Source: an uncultured Actinomycetes bacterium (GTDB lineage Bacteria; Actinomycetota; Actinomycetes; Nanopelagicales; Nanopelagicaceae). From it: 38,783 nt of DNA. The first letter of the stretch is position 1. Each line of letters opens with the position of its first letter. The translations under genes and the position numbers were made by a program. The DNA lies in contig CAIJYZ010000021.1 in the NCBI GenBank assembly GCA_903825015.1, positions 1 to 38,783 of the forward strand, written 5' to 3'. Below the pieces are notes generated by a model. That model did not search any database, was not told where the DNA came from, and worked only from the letters and a program-made list of their open reading frames with translations. Shown here piece by piece: positions 26,658 to 34,071 of this stretch.

Positions 26658-27668
26658 TTAGACAGGTTGCAGTTTCCTGTCTGATTTCTTGAATGAGAAA
26701 TTCGTTGATTTCCAATTCACTGCATAGAGAGCAATACCAAGCATTAAAGATATTGAAATAACAATTGTGCGTACCCCATAAGGAACGCCGAGCGAAAGTA
26801 CAAACATATCTAGCTGCTTTAGAAATAGAGCGGCGAGGGCTGAAGCTGCAGGAAATCCTCGCCCACCAAGTAGTGAAGTTCCACCGAGCACGACGATGGC
26901 CACAGATGGCAATACATAATCATCACCCTGATAAGCCGTTGGTTGGGAGATCACTCCTCCAAGAATAACTCCGGCTGAGCAGTAGAGAATTTGGGCAGCG
27001 ACATAGGCACCGATTTGATATCGAACTATCTTCAATCCAGTTGCATGAGCCGCGCGTGGATTTGCGCCAACTGCCTCAAAGCGACGACCTATCACGGTGC
27101 GCTTCAACAATATTGTTACGACGACTGCAAAAATAATTCCAAAGTAAAGAGAGTGCGGTAATCCCAAGATTTTGTTATTGGTGAAATGTGAAAGTCGATC
27201 TGTTGTGCGTCGTGGGCTGCCTCCTGAAAGTGCCATCATGACGCCATAAAGAAGTGCATTCACTCCAAGTGTTGCAACAATTGAATTTAACTTTGTCTTT
27301 GTGACAAGAAAACCATTAATTAATCCGGTGATTATTGCTGCGCCAAAGGCTGCTCCCACTGCAGGTATTAGACGATCATCGTGACGATCTGGACCCCATG
27401 TGACGATTACTACAGTTAAAGAAACTGCCCCTGCAACCGAAAGATCGATTCCGCCTTGTTGTACAACAAGTGTTTGCCCAAGGCCGATGATTGCCAAACA
27501 AGCTGCAAATGGGAGCATTCCCATTTGCGCGATTTTGCTCACACTAGTTGGAGCAAGAACTGCACTAGCGACATAGAGAATGATGGTTCCAGCGAGCACA
27601 GTCTTCATTCCTCGCGAAATTTGAAGGCGTGCTGAACGCTTCAATTCACGGATTTGTGTCGTGCTCAT
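26658..27668 (-). CDS. Sugar ABC transporter permease (RbsC-like)
   Basis: The 336-aa membrane protein has about eight hydrophobic segments and the family motifs 'LVVQQGGIDLSVAGAVSLT' and 'SVAIVVLGGTSLLGGRGFPAASALAALFL'. It lacks an ATPase. The ABC fusion carries its own permease, so the importer probably uses two different permease halves. The ATG at 27668 follows AAGGAGAT, and the upstream start in the track is rejected. A 63-nt gap separates it from the dehydrogenase gene upstream. That gap holds a 20-bp operator shared with the PRISE-gene promoter, so transporter genes may have their own promoter. Confidence 0.92.
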   Translation of the reverse strand: MSTTQIRELKRSARLQISRGMKTVLAGTIILYVASAVLAPTSVSKIAQMGMLPFAACLAIIGLGQTLVVQQGGIDLSVAGAVSLTVVIVTWGPDRHDDRLIPAVGAAFGAAIITGLINGFLVTKTKLNSIVATLGVNALLYGVMMALSGGSPRRTTDRLSHFTNNKILGLPHSLYFGIIFAVVVTILLKRTVIGRRFEAVGANPRAAHATGLKIVRYQIGAYVAAQILYCSAGVILGGVISQPTAYQGDDYVLPSVAIVVLGGTSLLGGRGFPAASALAALFLKQLDMFVLSLGVPYGVRTIVISISLMLGIALYAVNWKSTNFSFKKSDRKLQPV

Positions 27669-27687
27669 TGAGATCTCCTTCCCTTTG

Positions 27688-27707
27688 TAAAGTGAGACTG
27701 TACATAA
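27688..27707. promoter_or_regulatory. Operator copy upstream of the permease gene
   Basis: TAAAGTGAGACTGTACATAA matches the 31593-31612 palindrome (in reverse orientation) at 16 of 20 positions. Read on the minus strand it begins right after a TTGGGA -35-like hexamer, just as the other copy begins right after TTGTCT. The same regulator probably controls both. Confidence 0.55.
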
Positions 27708-27731
27708 TCCCAAGGTGCGTTAACAAGGACT

Positions 27732-28634
27732 TTATATAACGTTTTCATCAAGATTTTGGATAAAGCGGAAAAGGCTCGCCATATCTTGAGCCTCATATCC
27801 CGCGCTCGCAGCTTGCTGGTACAGCTCGGCGATGCCTGAGGCCGCGCGTAAATCGACTCCGCTCTCCTTGCCAAGGCCCAGGATTAACCCCAGATCCTTG
27901 CCCACAGTGTCGATTCGCATTGCCACTGGCGCAGAGGTGTCTAAGAATGCTGCACGCTTATATTTAACAAAGGGGGCTGCGACCACACTTTCCTCTAAAA
28001 CATCATAGGCGGCAGATGCTTCAATGCCATTGGCAGTTGCTAGCGCTAAAGCTTCGCTGACGGCGGCGTTGAGGGAATGAACAATGAGATTGACTGCAAG
28101 CTTCATTGCTTGGCCAGCACCAGCTTGGCCAATGAACGCTGTCTTCTTAGCAAAAGCTGAAAAAACAGGACGTGCTTGATCAATAGTTGATTCATCTCCA
28201 CTAGCCATTACAAGTAGCTGATGGGCCGCAATCGTTGCAACACTTCCAGATACTGGTGCATCAATAAATGAAAGCTTCTTTGATGCAAGAGCTTTTGATA
28301 ACGCATGAGCGCTTTCGACTCCGCTTGTTCCCATGTCAACAATAATGAGATTGCTTTTTGCATCTTCCAAAACATTAGGGTCGTCTAATAAGACTGATTG
28401 AGTAACTACACCATTAGTAAATACGCAAATTGCAAGATCCGCGTTTTCTAAAGCAGTCTTTGACGTTAGCGAAACAGAAAGATTTGAAGAATTAATCTCC
28501 ATTGCAAGTTGCTCAGCCACAGAGTGGTTTCGATTCCAAATTGTAACTTGATAACCAGCTGCAACTAGTTCTTTAGTCATAGCTGAACCCATTTTGCCAA
28601 TACCTAGTACTGCAACAGATTTTATATTAGACAT
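27732..28634 (-). CDS. 3-hydroxyisobutyrate dehydrogenase-family NAD(P)-dependent reductase
   Basis: The 300-aa beta-hydroxyacid dehydrogenase has a Rossmann N-terminus ('VAVLGIGKMGSAMTKELVAAGYQVTIWNR'), the substrate motif 'FIDAPVSGSVATIAAHQLLVMASGD', and the catalytic Lys/Asn region 'GAGQAMKLAVNLIVHSLNAAVSEAL'. Members include 3-hydroxyisobutyrate, tartronate-semialdehyde, 6-phosphogluconate-like and sulfolactaldehyde enzymes, so the substrate is not certain. It overlaps the preceding dehydrogenase gene by 8 nt, so it belongs to the SDR-ADH-ADH-HIBADH operon. It is followed by the permease with its own operator. Confidence 0.88.
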   Translation of the reverse strand: MSNIKSVAVLGIGKMGSAMTKELVAAGYQVTIWNRNHSVAEQLAMEINSSNLSVSLTSKTALENADLAICVFTNGVVTQSVLLDDPNVLEDAKSNLIIVDMGTSGVESAHALSKALASKKLSFIDAPVSGSVATIAAHQLLVMASGDESTIDQARPVFSAFAKKTAFIGQAGAGQAMKLAVNLIVHSLNAAVSEALALATANGIEASAAYDVLEESVVAAPFVKYKRAAFLDTSAPVAMRIDTVGKDLGLILGLGKESGVDLRAASGIAELYQQAASAGYEAQDMASLFRFIQNLDENVI

Positions 28635-29691
28635 TTTGTGGGGTTACCAAAATCTTTCCAGTAGCTTTACCAGAGGTAAGCGCTTCAAATGCAGCGTTAA
28701 TATCTTCTAACGAATAGATTCGATCGGTTAGCAGTTTAGCAACAGTTCCAGAAGCCAATAGCGCCAATGCATCTGGCATATCGTCTTTACATACGTGTGC
28801 AACGGTTGTCTGTAATACAACTTCGCGGAGTACGGCATCTGTGAAGGGAAAATCTTGTGGGGTTTTATTTAGGCCCATAAGCATCAAGGTTCCACCTCGC
28901 TTAGTTAGTGCAAGTCCACGTGCAGCAGCACCTGGTGCACCGGAAGTCTCAAAGACAACATCTGCGCCGGCGGGGAAAAGTAGCTTAATTTCTGCAGGAG
29001 TAATTTCAGGAGTGATTAAAATTGTATTTTCTGCTCCTAGTTGGCTCGCTACGTCTAAACGTTGTTGACTAATATCCATAGCAATTACTTTGACGCCGTA
29101 ACTTTGTAGGGCCACGCAAACGAAGGATCCAATCGCCCCCGCACCAAGCAAGATCACTTGATCACCTTTTTTTACTCCGGCGCGACGTACTCCATGAATA
29201 CCTACAGCTAATGGTTGAGTTAATGCAGCGCTTTCATCGGTCACATCGTCAGGAATTAGAACACAAATATCCTTTGGAGCCACCACATATTCAGCTAGTC
29301 CTCCATGAATACTTAAACCTAATGTGTAGTAGTGATCGCACAAATTTGTTCGACCTTCTTTGCATCGAGAACATTTTCCACACGAAACACCTGCACCACA
29401 TGCAATTCTCTTGCCTAACATTTCTTGTGCTTCAGACCCTGCTTCGACAACTTTCCCAATGAATTCGTGTCCCAAAATTGTTGCGCCTACGTGATTGCTA
29501 TTTGGGTGTGCTGTCTTTAGCGGGACCATCGTTGAACTCTTTGCAAACTCAGATGCATCGGTGCCGCAAAGGCCGTTGTACTTTACGTGCACCAATACAT
29601 CGTTAGGGCCTAAAGTATTTGGCTTTGGAAAATCCTCTATCCGAAGATCACCAATTGCATACAAAACTGCTGCGCGCATTGTTGATGACAT
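28627..29691 (-). CDS. Zinc-dependent medium-chain alcohol/polyol dehydrogenase
   Basis: This 354-aa MDR protein has the catalytic zinc ligands 'NGLCGTDASEF' and 'LGHEFIGKVVEAG', the structural-zinc Cys set in 'CGKCSRCKEGRTNLC', and 'ILLGAGAIGSFVCVAL' for NAD(P). It is related to threonine/butanediol dehydrogenase-like enzymes. The loop 'SSTMVPLKTAHPNSNHVG' before the GHE motif parallels the dehydrogenase at 21862. It overlaps the genes on both sides (1 nt TAATG upstream, 8 nt downstream). It probably oxidises a hydroxyl of the imported compound. Confidence 0.87.
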   Translation of the reverse strand: MSSTMRAAVLYAIGDLRIEDFPKPNTLGPNDVLVHVKYNGLCGTDASEFAKSSTMVPLKTAHPNSNHVGATILGHEFIGKVVEAGSEAQEMLGKRIACGAGVSCGKCSRCKEGRTNLCDHYYTLGLSIHGGLAEYVVAPKDICVLIPDDVTDESAALTQPLAVGIHGVRRAGVKKGDQVILLGAGAIGSFVCVALQSYGVKVIAMDISQQRLDVASQLGAENTILITPEITPAEIKLLFPAGADVVFETSGAPGAAARGLALTKRGGTLMLMGLNKTPQDFPFTDAVLREVVLQTTVAHVCKDDMPDALALLASGTVAKLLTDRIYSLEDINAAFEALTSGKATGKILVTPQNV

Positions 29692-30668
29692 TACTTACCT
29701 GAATTCGTAACATGAACTTTAACTTGGCTTTTATCACTCAACACTTTTTGGTACGCCTTATCAGCATCTGCAATATCAAATGTAGAAGTTACTAGTTTCG
29801 AAAGATCAAGGTTTGTACGTGATAAGAAACGGATTGTCTCTGGCCATACACCCGGAGATCCGATGATTCCTCGTACTTGAAGTTCCTTAGACTGAATTAA
29901 ACCCATCTCCGTAGGCGCTTTGCCACCGACGCTTATTCCAATAATTACAACACGTCCGTGGAAAGAAGCGACTTCAAGTGTTGCTGCCATTGCATCTGGA
30001 CGACCGCTTGCATCAATAACTACTGTTGCTCCGACGCCTTTAGTGGCCTCCAGAACAGCTTCTTTTGTGTTCTGAGTAAGAGGATCTACGACAACATCAG
30101 CGCCAAGGCTTAGGGCAATCTGTGCTCGGGCTGCTGAAGGTTCAATAACAATAACCCGCGCACCTTTAGCCGCTGATGCAGCAATAACTCCAAGACCTAT
30201 GGGCCCTGCACCAAATACTGCGACGGTGTCACTTGCATCCATATTGTCTGCACGTACTGTTGCGTAGTAGCCACAACTAAATGGTTCTACAAGTGCGCCT
30301 TGCGTCCATGAAACGTTTTCAGGAAGTTTGTGCAACCAATCAGCTTTAGCAATAAAGAATTCAGCCATCGCACCACTGATACTGAAACCAAAGTGCTCTT
30401 GACCGATAACACATTCACCCACCACGCGATCGCCGGCAATGAATTTGGAGACTTTGCTTCCAACTTCCATAACCTCTGCAGACCATTCATGACCTGGGAT
30501 GATTGGATATTGAAATGGGATGATGTATCGACCTTCTAGAAGTTCGATATCAGAGTGACAAATGCCTACTGAGCGACTGGCAAGCAGTACTTCATCATCG
30601 GCAATTTTGGGAATGGCAATCTCATTAACTGCCATGACGTTTGGTGACATGAATTGAAGTGCTTTCAT
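29691..30668 (-). CDS. Medium-chain dehydrogenase lacking the structural-zinc lobe
   Basis: This 325-aa MDR protein keeps the catalytic zinc motif ('SVGICHSDIEL', 'PGHEWSAEVMEVG') and the Rossmann motif 'VFGAGPIGLGVIAA'. Where relatives have 'CGxCxxCxxGxxxxC' it has only 'GECVIGQEHFGFSISGAMAEF', so the structural zinc loop is missing and the protein is about 20-30 aa short. The reading frame is intact. Relatives without this zinc exist in the MDR family, so it may still be active. It follows the SDR gene by 44 nt and overlaps the next dehydrogenase as TAATG. Confidence 0.85.
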   Translation of the reverse strand: MKALQFMSPNVMAVNEIAIPKIADDEVLLASRSVGICHSDIELLEGRYIIPFQYPIIPGHEWSAEVMEVGSKVSKFIAGDRVVGECVIGQEHFGFSISGAMAEFFIAKADWLHKLPENVSWTQGALVEPFSCGYYATVRADNMDASDTVAVFGAGPIGLGVIAASAAKGARVIVIEPSAARAQIALSLGADVVVDPLTQNTKEAVLEATKGVGATVVIDASGRPDAMAATLEVASFHGRVVIIGISVGGKAPTEMGLIQSKELQVRGIIGSPGVWPETIRFLSRTNLDLSKLVTSTFDIADADKAYQKVLSDKSQVKVHVTNSGK

Positions 30669-30712
30669 TTTTCTCGCTCGATTCTTAAGTAGGTATAAAA
30701 TATGGGTAATTT

Positions 30713-31495
30713 TTAAACTAGGACCATTCCGCCATCAATCATGATGGTCTGTCCTGTCATGTAATCCGAGTCTTTGGAAGCTAGAAATAGCGCCATTCCT
30801 TGAAGGTCCTCGGGAGTAGCGGAGCGTCCTCGTAATATTCCTGCGGCAAACTCTTCAGTTGCTTGGCCAGGGCGTTCAGACATTCCCATCTCCATTAAAT
30901 CTTTATCGAGATCAATCCATAGCGGAGTATCAACGACACCCGGAGCAAAAGAGTTGCACGTGATGTTGTGCTCAGCTAATCCTCGAGCAGTGGCTTGAGT
31001 AAGAGCGTTCACTGCGAACTTACTTGCGCAGTAGGGAGCAAATGCAGGATAACCTTGGCGTCCTGCAATTGATGCCGTATTAATAATCTTGCCGCTCTTT
31101 TGCGCGATCATGTACTTGCCACCTTCTTGCGTACAAATTAGTACACCAAGCCCATTTACATTCATGATGGCGTTCCAATTTTCCTCGGTGACTTCCATTA
31201 GATGCATCGGCTTGTTAAATCCGGCATTGTTAAAGAGGACATCGAGCGAGCCCGACCAATCCACAAATTTCTTAAAGGCATCTCTTACTTGATCGCGCTT
31301 TGAGACATCGGCGGTTAAGGCGATTGCCTGCCCACCATTGTCTTTTATGTATTTGGCGACGAGTTCAGCAGCTTCTGTGTTGAGATCGCAGACTCCGACC
31401 TTTGCTCCTTCTTGCCCAAAAATGCGGGCAAAGCCAGCACCGATTCCGCTGCCAGCGCCGGTCACAATGATGCTTTTTCCCGAGACTCGACCCAT
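30713..31495 (-). CDS. Short-chain dehydrogenase/reductase (classical SDR)
   Basis: The 260-aa classical SDR has the cofactor motif 'VTGAGSGIGAGFARIFG', 'NNAG' ('DVLFNNAGFNKP'), the catalytic Ser in 'INTASIAGRQG' and YxxxK in 'PYCASKFAVNALT'. An acidic 'VCDLN' after strand 2 favours NAD(H). C-terminal 'DYMTGQTIMIDGG' is typical of sugar/polyol or 3-oxoacyl-type SDRs. The ATG at 31495 follows GGAGT, and the TTG start in the track is less likely. It is the first gene of the minus-strand catabolic operon and diverges from the PRISE gene. Confidence 0.9.
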   Translation of the reverse strand: MGRVSGKSIIVTGAGSGIGAGFARIFGQEGAKVGVCDLNTEAAELVAKYIKDNGGQAIALTADVSKRDQVRDAFKKFVDWSGSLDVLFNNAGFNKPMHLMEVTEENWNAIMNVNGLGVLICTQEGGKYMIAQKSGKIINTASIAGRQGYPAFAPYCASKFAVNALTQATARGLAEHNITCNSFAPGVVDTPLWIDLDKDLMEMGMSERPGQATEEFAAGILRGRSATPEDLQGMALFLASKDSDYMTGQTIMIDGGMVLV

Positions 31496-31538
31496 AATAA
31501 ACTCCAATGTTTGTTGGGACTGCTCCTAAAAGTTTGGC

Positions 31539-31566
31539 ACTATAGGTTCAAGGCGTCAAGTGTCAG
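31539..31566 (-). promoter_or_regulatory. Promoter of the SDR-headed catabolic operon
   Basis: On the minus strand CTGACA (31566-31561, 5/6 match to TTGACA), a 16-nt spacer and TATAGT (31544-31539) form a strong promoter 43 nt upstream of the SDR start codon. Confidence 0.65.
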
Positions 31567-31586
31567 AGAACGATATCGCCAATATC

Positions 31587-31615
31587 TTGTCTTTATGTGT
31601 AGTCTCACATAACAT
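31587..31615 (+). promoter_or_regulatory. PRISE-gene promoter with palindromic operator in the spacer
   Basis: TTGTCT (31587-31592), a 17-nt spacer and TAACAT (31610-31615) form the promoter. The palindrome TTATGTG-TAGTCT-CACATAA (31593-31612, perfect 7-bp arms) fills the spacer, the classical place for repressor binding. A second copy lies upstream of the permease gene. Confidence 0.65.
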
Positions 31616-31651
31616 CACTTCCCTAGAGAGATCAATTGAATGGAAGCCAAT

Positions 31652-32722
31652 ATGAGTAAAAATGCCCTCGTCATCGGAGTCACCGGAATCGCTGGTAACA
31701 ATATTGCGCAAGAGCTGCAGAAAAAGGGTTTCACTGTCTATGGCTTGTCCCGCAAACCGGGCACCATTGTTCCGGGAGTGAAACATGTTTATGCCGATGT
31801 GCTTGATGCAGAAAGTGTTAAGGCCGCCGTTGCAGAACTTCCTATCACTCATCTCTTCTTCTGCACATGGTCTCGTCAAAATACTGAGAAAGAAAATATC
31901 GCTGTAAATGGTGCGATGCTACAAAACACATTGGATGCATTTGCTCAAAAGCGCACACTCGAACATACAGTTTTGATTACTGGTCTCAAGCATTACCTCG
32001 GGCCTTTTGAATCATATGCATCGACTCCTATGGAAACTCCCTTCAAAGAGAGTCAGCCGCGACTACCTATCGATAATTTTTATTACACTCAAGAAGATAT
32101 TCTTTTTGAATCTGCTGCTGAACAAGGATTTACTTGGTCCGTGCATCGCCCTCACACCATGATTGGTTGGGCACTCGGAAATGCCATGAACATGGGTGTC
32201 ACTCTTGCGGTCTATGCATCTATCTGCAAGGAAACTGGTGAAGCCTTTATTTTCCCTGGATCAAAGGAGCAATACAACGGCGTAACTGACGTTAGTGATG
32301 CACGACTTGTTGCTCGACATGCTGTCTGGTCTGCAACTGATCCCGCAGGAAAAAATGAGGCGTTCAATACCGTTAACGGTGATGTATTTCGTTGGCGTCA
32401 ATTATGGCGTTTGATTGCCGAACACTTTGGAATTACTGATCCTGGATACCCAGCAGAGTTTTCACCACTTGAACCACGCATGGTTGGCGCAGATGCAGAA
32501 TGGGAAAAGATTGTTGCAAAACATAATCTCAAGCCATACAAAGCATCTGAAATTGCTTCCTGGTGGCATAGTGATGCAGACCTTGGTCGTCAGGTAGAAA
32601 CCTTTGCCGACATGGGCAAGAGCCGCAAGGCAGGATTCCGCGAAGTCCAAGTAACGCCGGATTCTTTCTTTGATCTCTTCGAGCAATTACGCGCTGAAAA
32701 GATTATTCCGCCACGTTCTTAA
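31652..32722 (+). CDS. PRISE-type extended SDR (progesterone 5-beta-reductase/iridoid synthase-like)
   Basis: The 356-aa NAD(P)-dependent enzyme has 'VIGVTGIAGNNIAQEL' for the cofactor. It also has the family marks 'HLFFCTWSRQ', 'VLITGLKHYLGPF', 'NFYYTQEDILFE' (replacing the usual YxxxK) and 'SVHRPHTMIGWALGNAMN'. PRISE enzymes reduce activated C=C bonds of enones and enals. Bacterial members are known but mostly unassigned. The ATG at 31652 follows GGAAG, and an ATG 12 nt upstream is possible. It is divergent from the SDR operon, shares an operator with the transporter genes, and its stop abuts the convergent GntR gene stop with no gap. Confidence 0.85.
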   Translation: MSKNALVIGVTGIAGNNIAQELQKKGFTVYGLSRKPGTIVPGVKHVYADVLDAESVKAAVAELPITHLFFCTWSRQNTEKENIAVNGAMLQNTLDAFAQKRTLEHTVLITGLKHYLGPFESYASTPMETPFKESQPRLPIDNFYYTQEDILFESAAEQGFTWSVHRPHTMIGWALGNAMNMGVTLAVYASICKETGEAFIFPGSKEQYNGVTDVSDARLVARHAVWSATDPAGKNEAFNTVNGDVFRWRQLWRLIAEHFGITDPGYPAEFSPLEPRMVGADAEWEKIVAKHNLKPYKASEIASWWHSDADLGRQVETFADMGKSRKAGFREVQVTPDSFFDLFEQLRAEKIIPPRS

Positions 32723-33388
32723 TTACGAATTAAACACATCTGGGTGCTGGGCTAATTCAAGCCTGGTACGCCGGATGTGGCCAAAAAGAATTCGTTCTGC
32801 GTCATCTGTGTCGTATTTCTTGATTGCGGCGAGGAGTAAAAAATGTTCATAGTGTGCTGGCTTAAAAGATGAAGCTGCCATCATTTGTGAATACGCACGA
32901 CGATAATGCTGCGTTGTGTTCCACAAGCGATTGACCATTTCTCCAACGAGAACTGTCTCTGCACCTGAATATGAAAGTAAATGGAATTGGCGATCTAACT
33001 TTAGAAAAACTTCTACATCGGTCGTTAATTCCATTTGAGTGGCCAGATGTTGCAACTCTGCAAATATTGATTCAGAGATATTAGGGATACTTAATCTCAG
33101 CAAGAGTGGTTCGATGCGTTCGCGAAGCTGATACATCTCTTCGCACTCAGCAAGATTGAGTTTTGAAATCCACGCACCAGTATGTGCAACTAGATTTATT
33201 AACCCTTCAGCTTCAAGCATCCGCAACGCTTCTCGGACTGGCGAGCGCGATGCCCCAAACTGTTCAGCGATATCTTCTTGTCGAATTCGAACACCTGGAG
33301 GATATTTTCCAGAAAGAATCTCTTCTTTTAATGAATTTGCAACTTGCTGGCTTAAAGCCAGATCACTTTCGTTTTCAATAAGAGACAT
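32723..33388 (-). CDS. GntR-family regulator (FadR subfamily, FCD domain)
   Basis: The 221-aa protein has an N-terminal winged helix ('VANSLKEEILSGKYPPGVRIRQEDIAEQFGASRSPVREALRMLEAEGLI'). The C-terminal all-helical FCD domain has likely metal/ligand residues in 'EMYQLRERIEPLLLRLS', 'DRQFHLLSYSG' and 'YEHFLLLAAIKKYD'. FCD regulators usually sense organic acids or sugar acids. The ATG overlaps the VOC stop by one base (TAATG). Two ATTGGATRCAAT boxes of the kind bound by this subfamily lie upstream of the VOC-GntR operon and the divergent E1-E2 genes, so autoregulation and control of the dehydrogenase complex are likely. Confidence 0.92.
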   Translation of the reverse strand: MSLIENESDLALSQQVANSLKEEILSGKYPPGVRIRQEDIAEQFGASRSPVREALRMLEAEGLINLVAHTGAWISKLNLAECEEMYQLRERIEPLLLRLSIPNISESIFAELQHLATQMELTTDVEVFLKLDRQFHLLSYSGAETVLVGEMVNRLWNTTQHYRRAYSQMMAASSFKPAHYEHFLLLAAIKKYDTDDAERILFGHIRRTRLELAQHPDVFNS

Positions 33389-33945
33389 TAAAGCTCCGGA
33401 TGTGCTGGATGCCAGAGTTTAGTTTTTGCAGTTGCTTCATATGCCTTGCCATTTGGAAATGAGACGAGTTCAAATTGCATTCCCCATGGGCTTGTGAAAT
33501 AGACCCATTGCTGGCCTTCGGAATGACTTTTACTTAAAGTCGATTCACCCATAATCGAGACACCTTTGCTCTTGAGATATTCCAACGCTAATTCAAAATC
33601 ATCAACATAAAATGCAAGGTGGTGTCCGCCAATATCAGAGTTTTTTGGTTGAGGTGCTGCTCCATCAGCTGCTTCATATTGGAAAATTTCAAAGTTCGGT
33701 CCGAATTTGCAACGAAAGAATCGGAGTTCGCGCATCACGGTTCGGGCATGGACACCTAAATGTTCGGCCATCCAATTGTCTTCTCTTACAAAGGGGCCAA
33801 GATTGTAAATCCGTTCGCAGCCGATGACGTCGACGAAGAAACGCTCTGCCTGGTCGAGATCGGGAACGGTAAAGCCAATATGTTCGGTGCCTCGAAGGCC
33901 TGGTATTCCAGAGATTTGAGTCTCCCTCCCCTTAATTGGATACAA
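33388..33945 (-). CDS. VOC-superfamily dioxygenase/glyoxalase-like protein
   Basis: The 185-aa protein has paired VOC modules: 'TEHIGFTVPDLDQAERFFVDVIGCERIY', then 'GGHHLAFYVDDFELALEYLKSKGV' and 'WVYFTSPWGMQFELVSFPNG'. The two His and Glu positions suit a metal-dependent lyase, epimerase or dioxygenase. The only usable start is TTG at 33945, 4 nt after GAGGT, and this codon lies inside an ATTGGATACAAT operator box. It is coupled to gntR (TAATG). Together they form a small operon divergent from the E1-E2 dehydrogenase. Substrate is unknown. Confidence 0.8.
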   Translation of the reverse strand: MYPIKGRETQISGIPGLRGTEHIGFTVPDLDQAERFFVDVIGCERIYNLGPFVREDNWMAEHLGVHARTVMRELRFFRCKFGPNFEIFQYEAADGAAPQPKNSDIGGHHLAFYVDDFELALEYLKSKGVSIMGESTLSKSHSEGQQWVYFTSPWGMQFELVSFPNGKAYEATAKTKLWHPAHPEL

Positions 33946-33946
33946 T
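33935..33946. promoter_or_regulatory. GntR-type operator box 1
   Basis: ATTGGATACAAT is an inverted repeat (ATTG...CAAT) of the type bound by FadR/VanR-like GntR proteins. It covers the TTG start codon of the VOC gene, so binding could act as a roadblock. Confidence 0.6.
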
Positions 33947-33974
33947 CTAACCTCAAATACCCCTAAAAGGGAAG

Positions 33975-33980
33975 ATTTTA
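33975..33980 (-). promoter_or_regulatory. -10 element of the VOC-gntR operon
   Basis: TAAAAT on the minus strand (5/6 match to TATAAT) lies 29 nt upstream of the TTG start. Its -35 position would fall in operator box 2. Confidence 0.4.
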
Positions 33981-33996
33981 TGGAATAAACCTTGTG

Positions 33997-34008
33997 ATTG
34001 GATGCAAT
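33997..34008. promoter_or_regulatory. GntR-type operator box 2
   Basis: ATTGGATGCAAT differs from box 1 at one base and lies exactly 62 bp away, about six helical turns. It overlaps the -35 region of the VOC-gntR promoter. It also lies in the TTGTGA / TACTGT spacer of a possible promoter for the E1-E2 genes. Confidence 0.6.
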
Positions 34009-34071
34009 GTGGGTTTACTGTTCTCTCATACTTAATTTTAAGTAGCCAGTTTCAGCACCGAGGAGCTTTAC

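Noticed and set aside
31593-31612. Crp/GlxR site reading of TGTG...CACA
   Set aside because: The spacing is TGTG-N6-CACA, not the TGTGA-N6-TCACA expected for Crp/GlxR, and a second copy upstream of the permease points to a different regulator.
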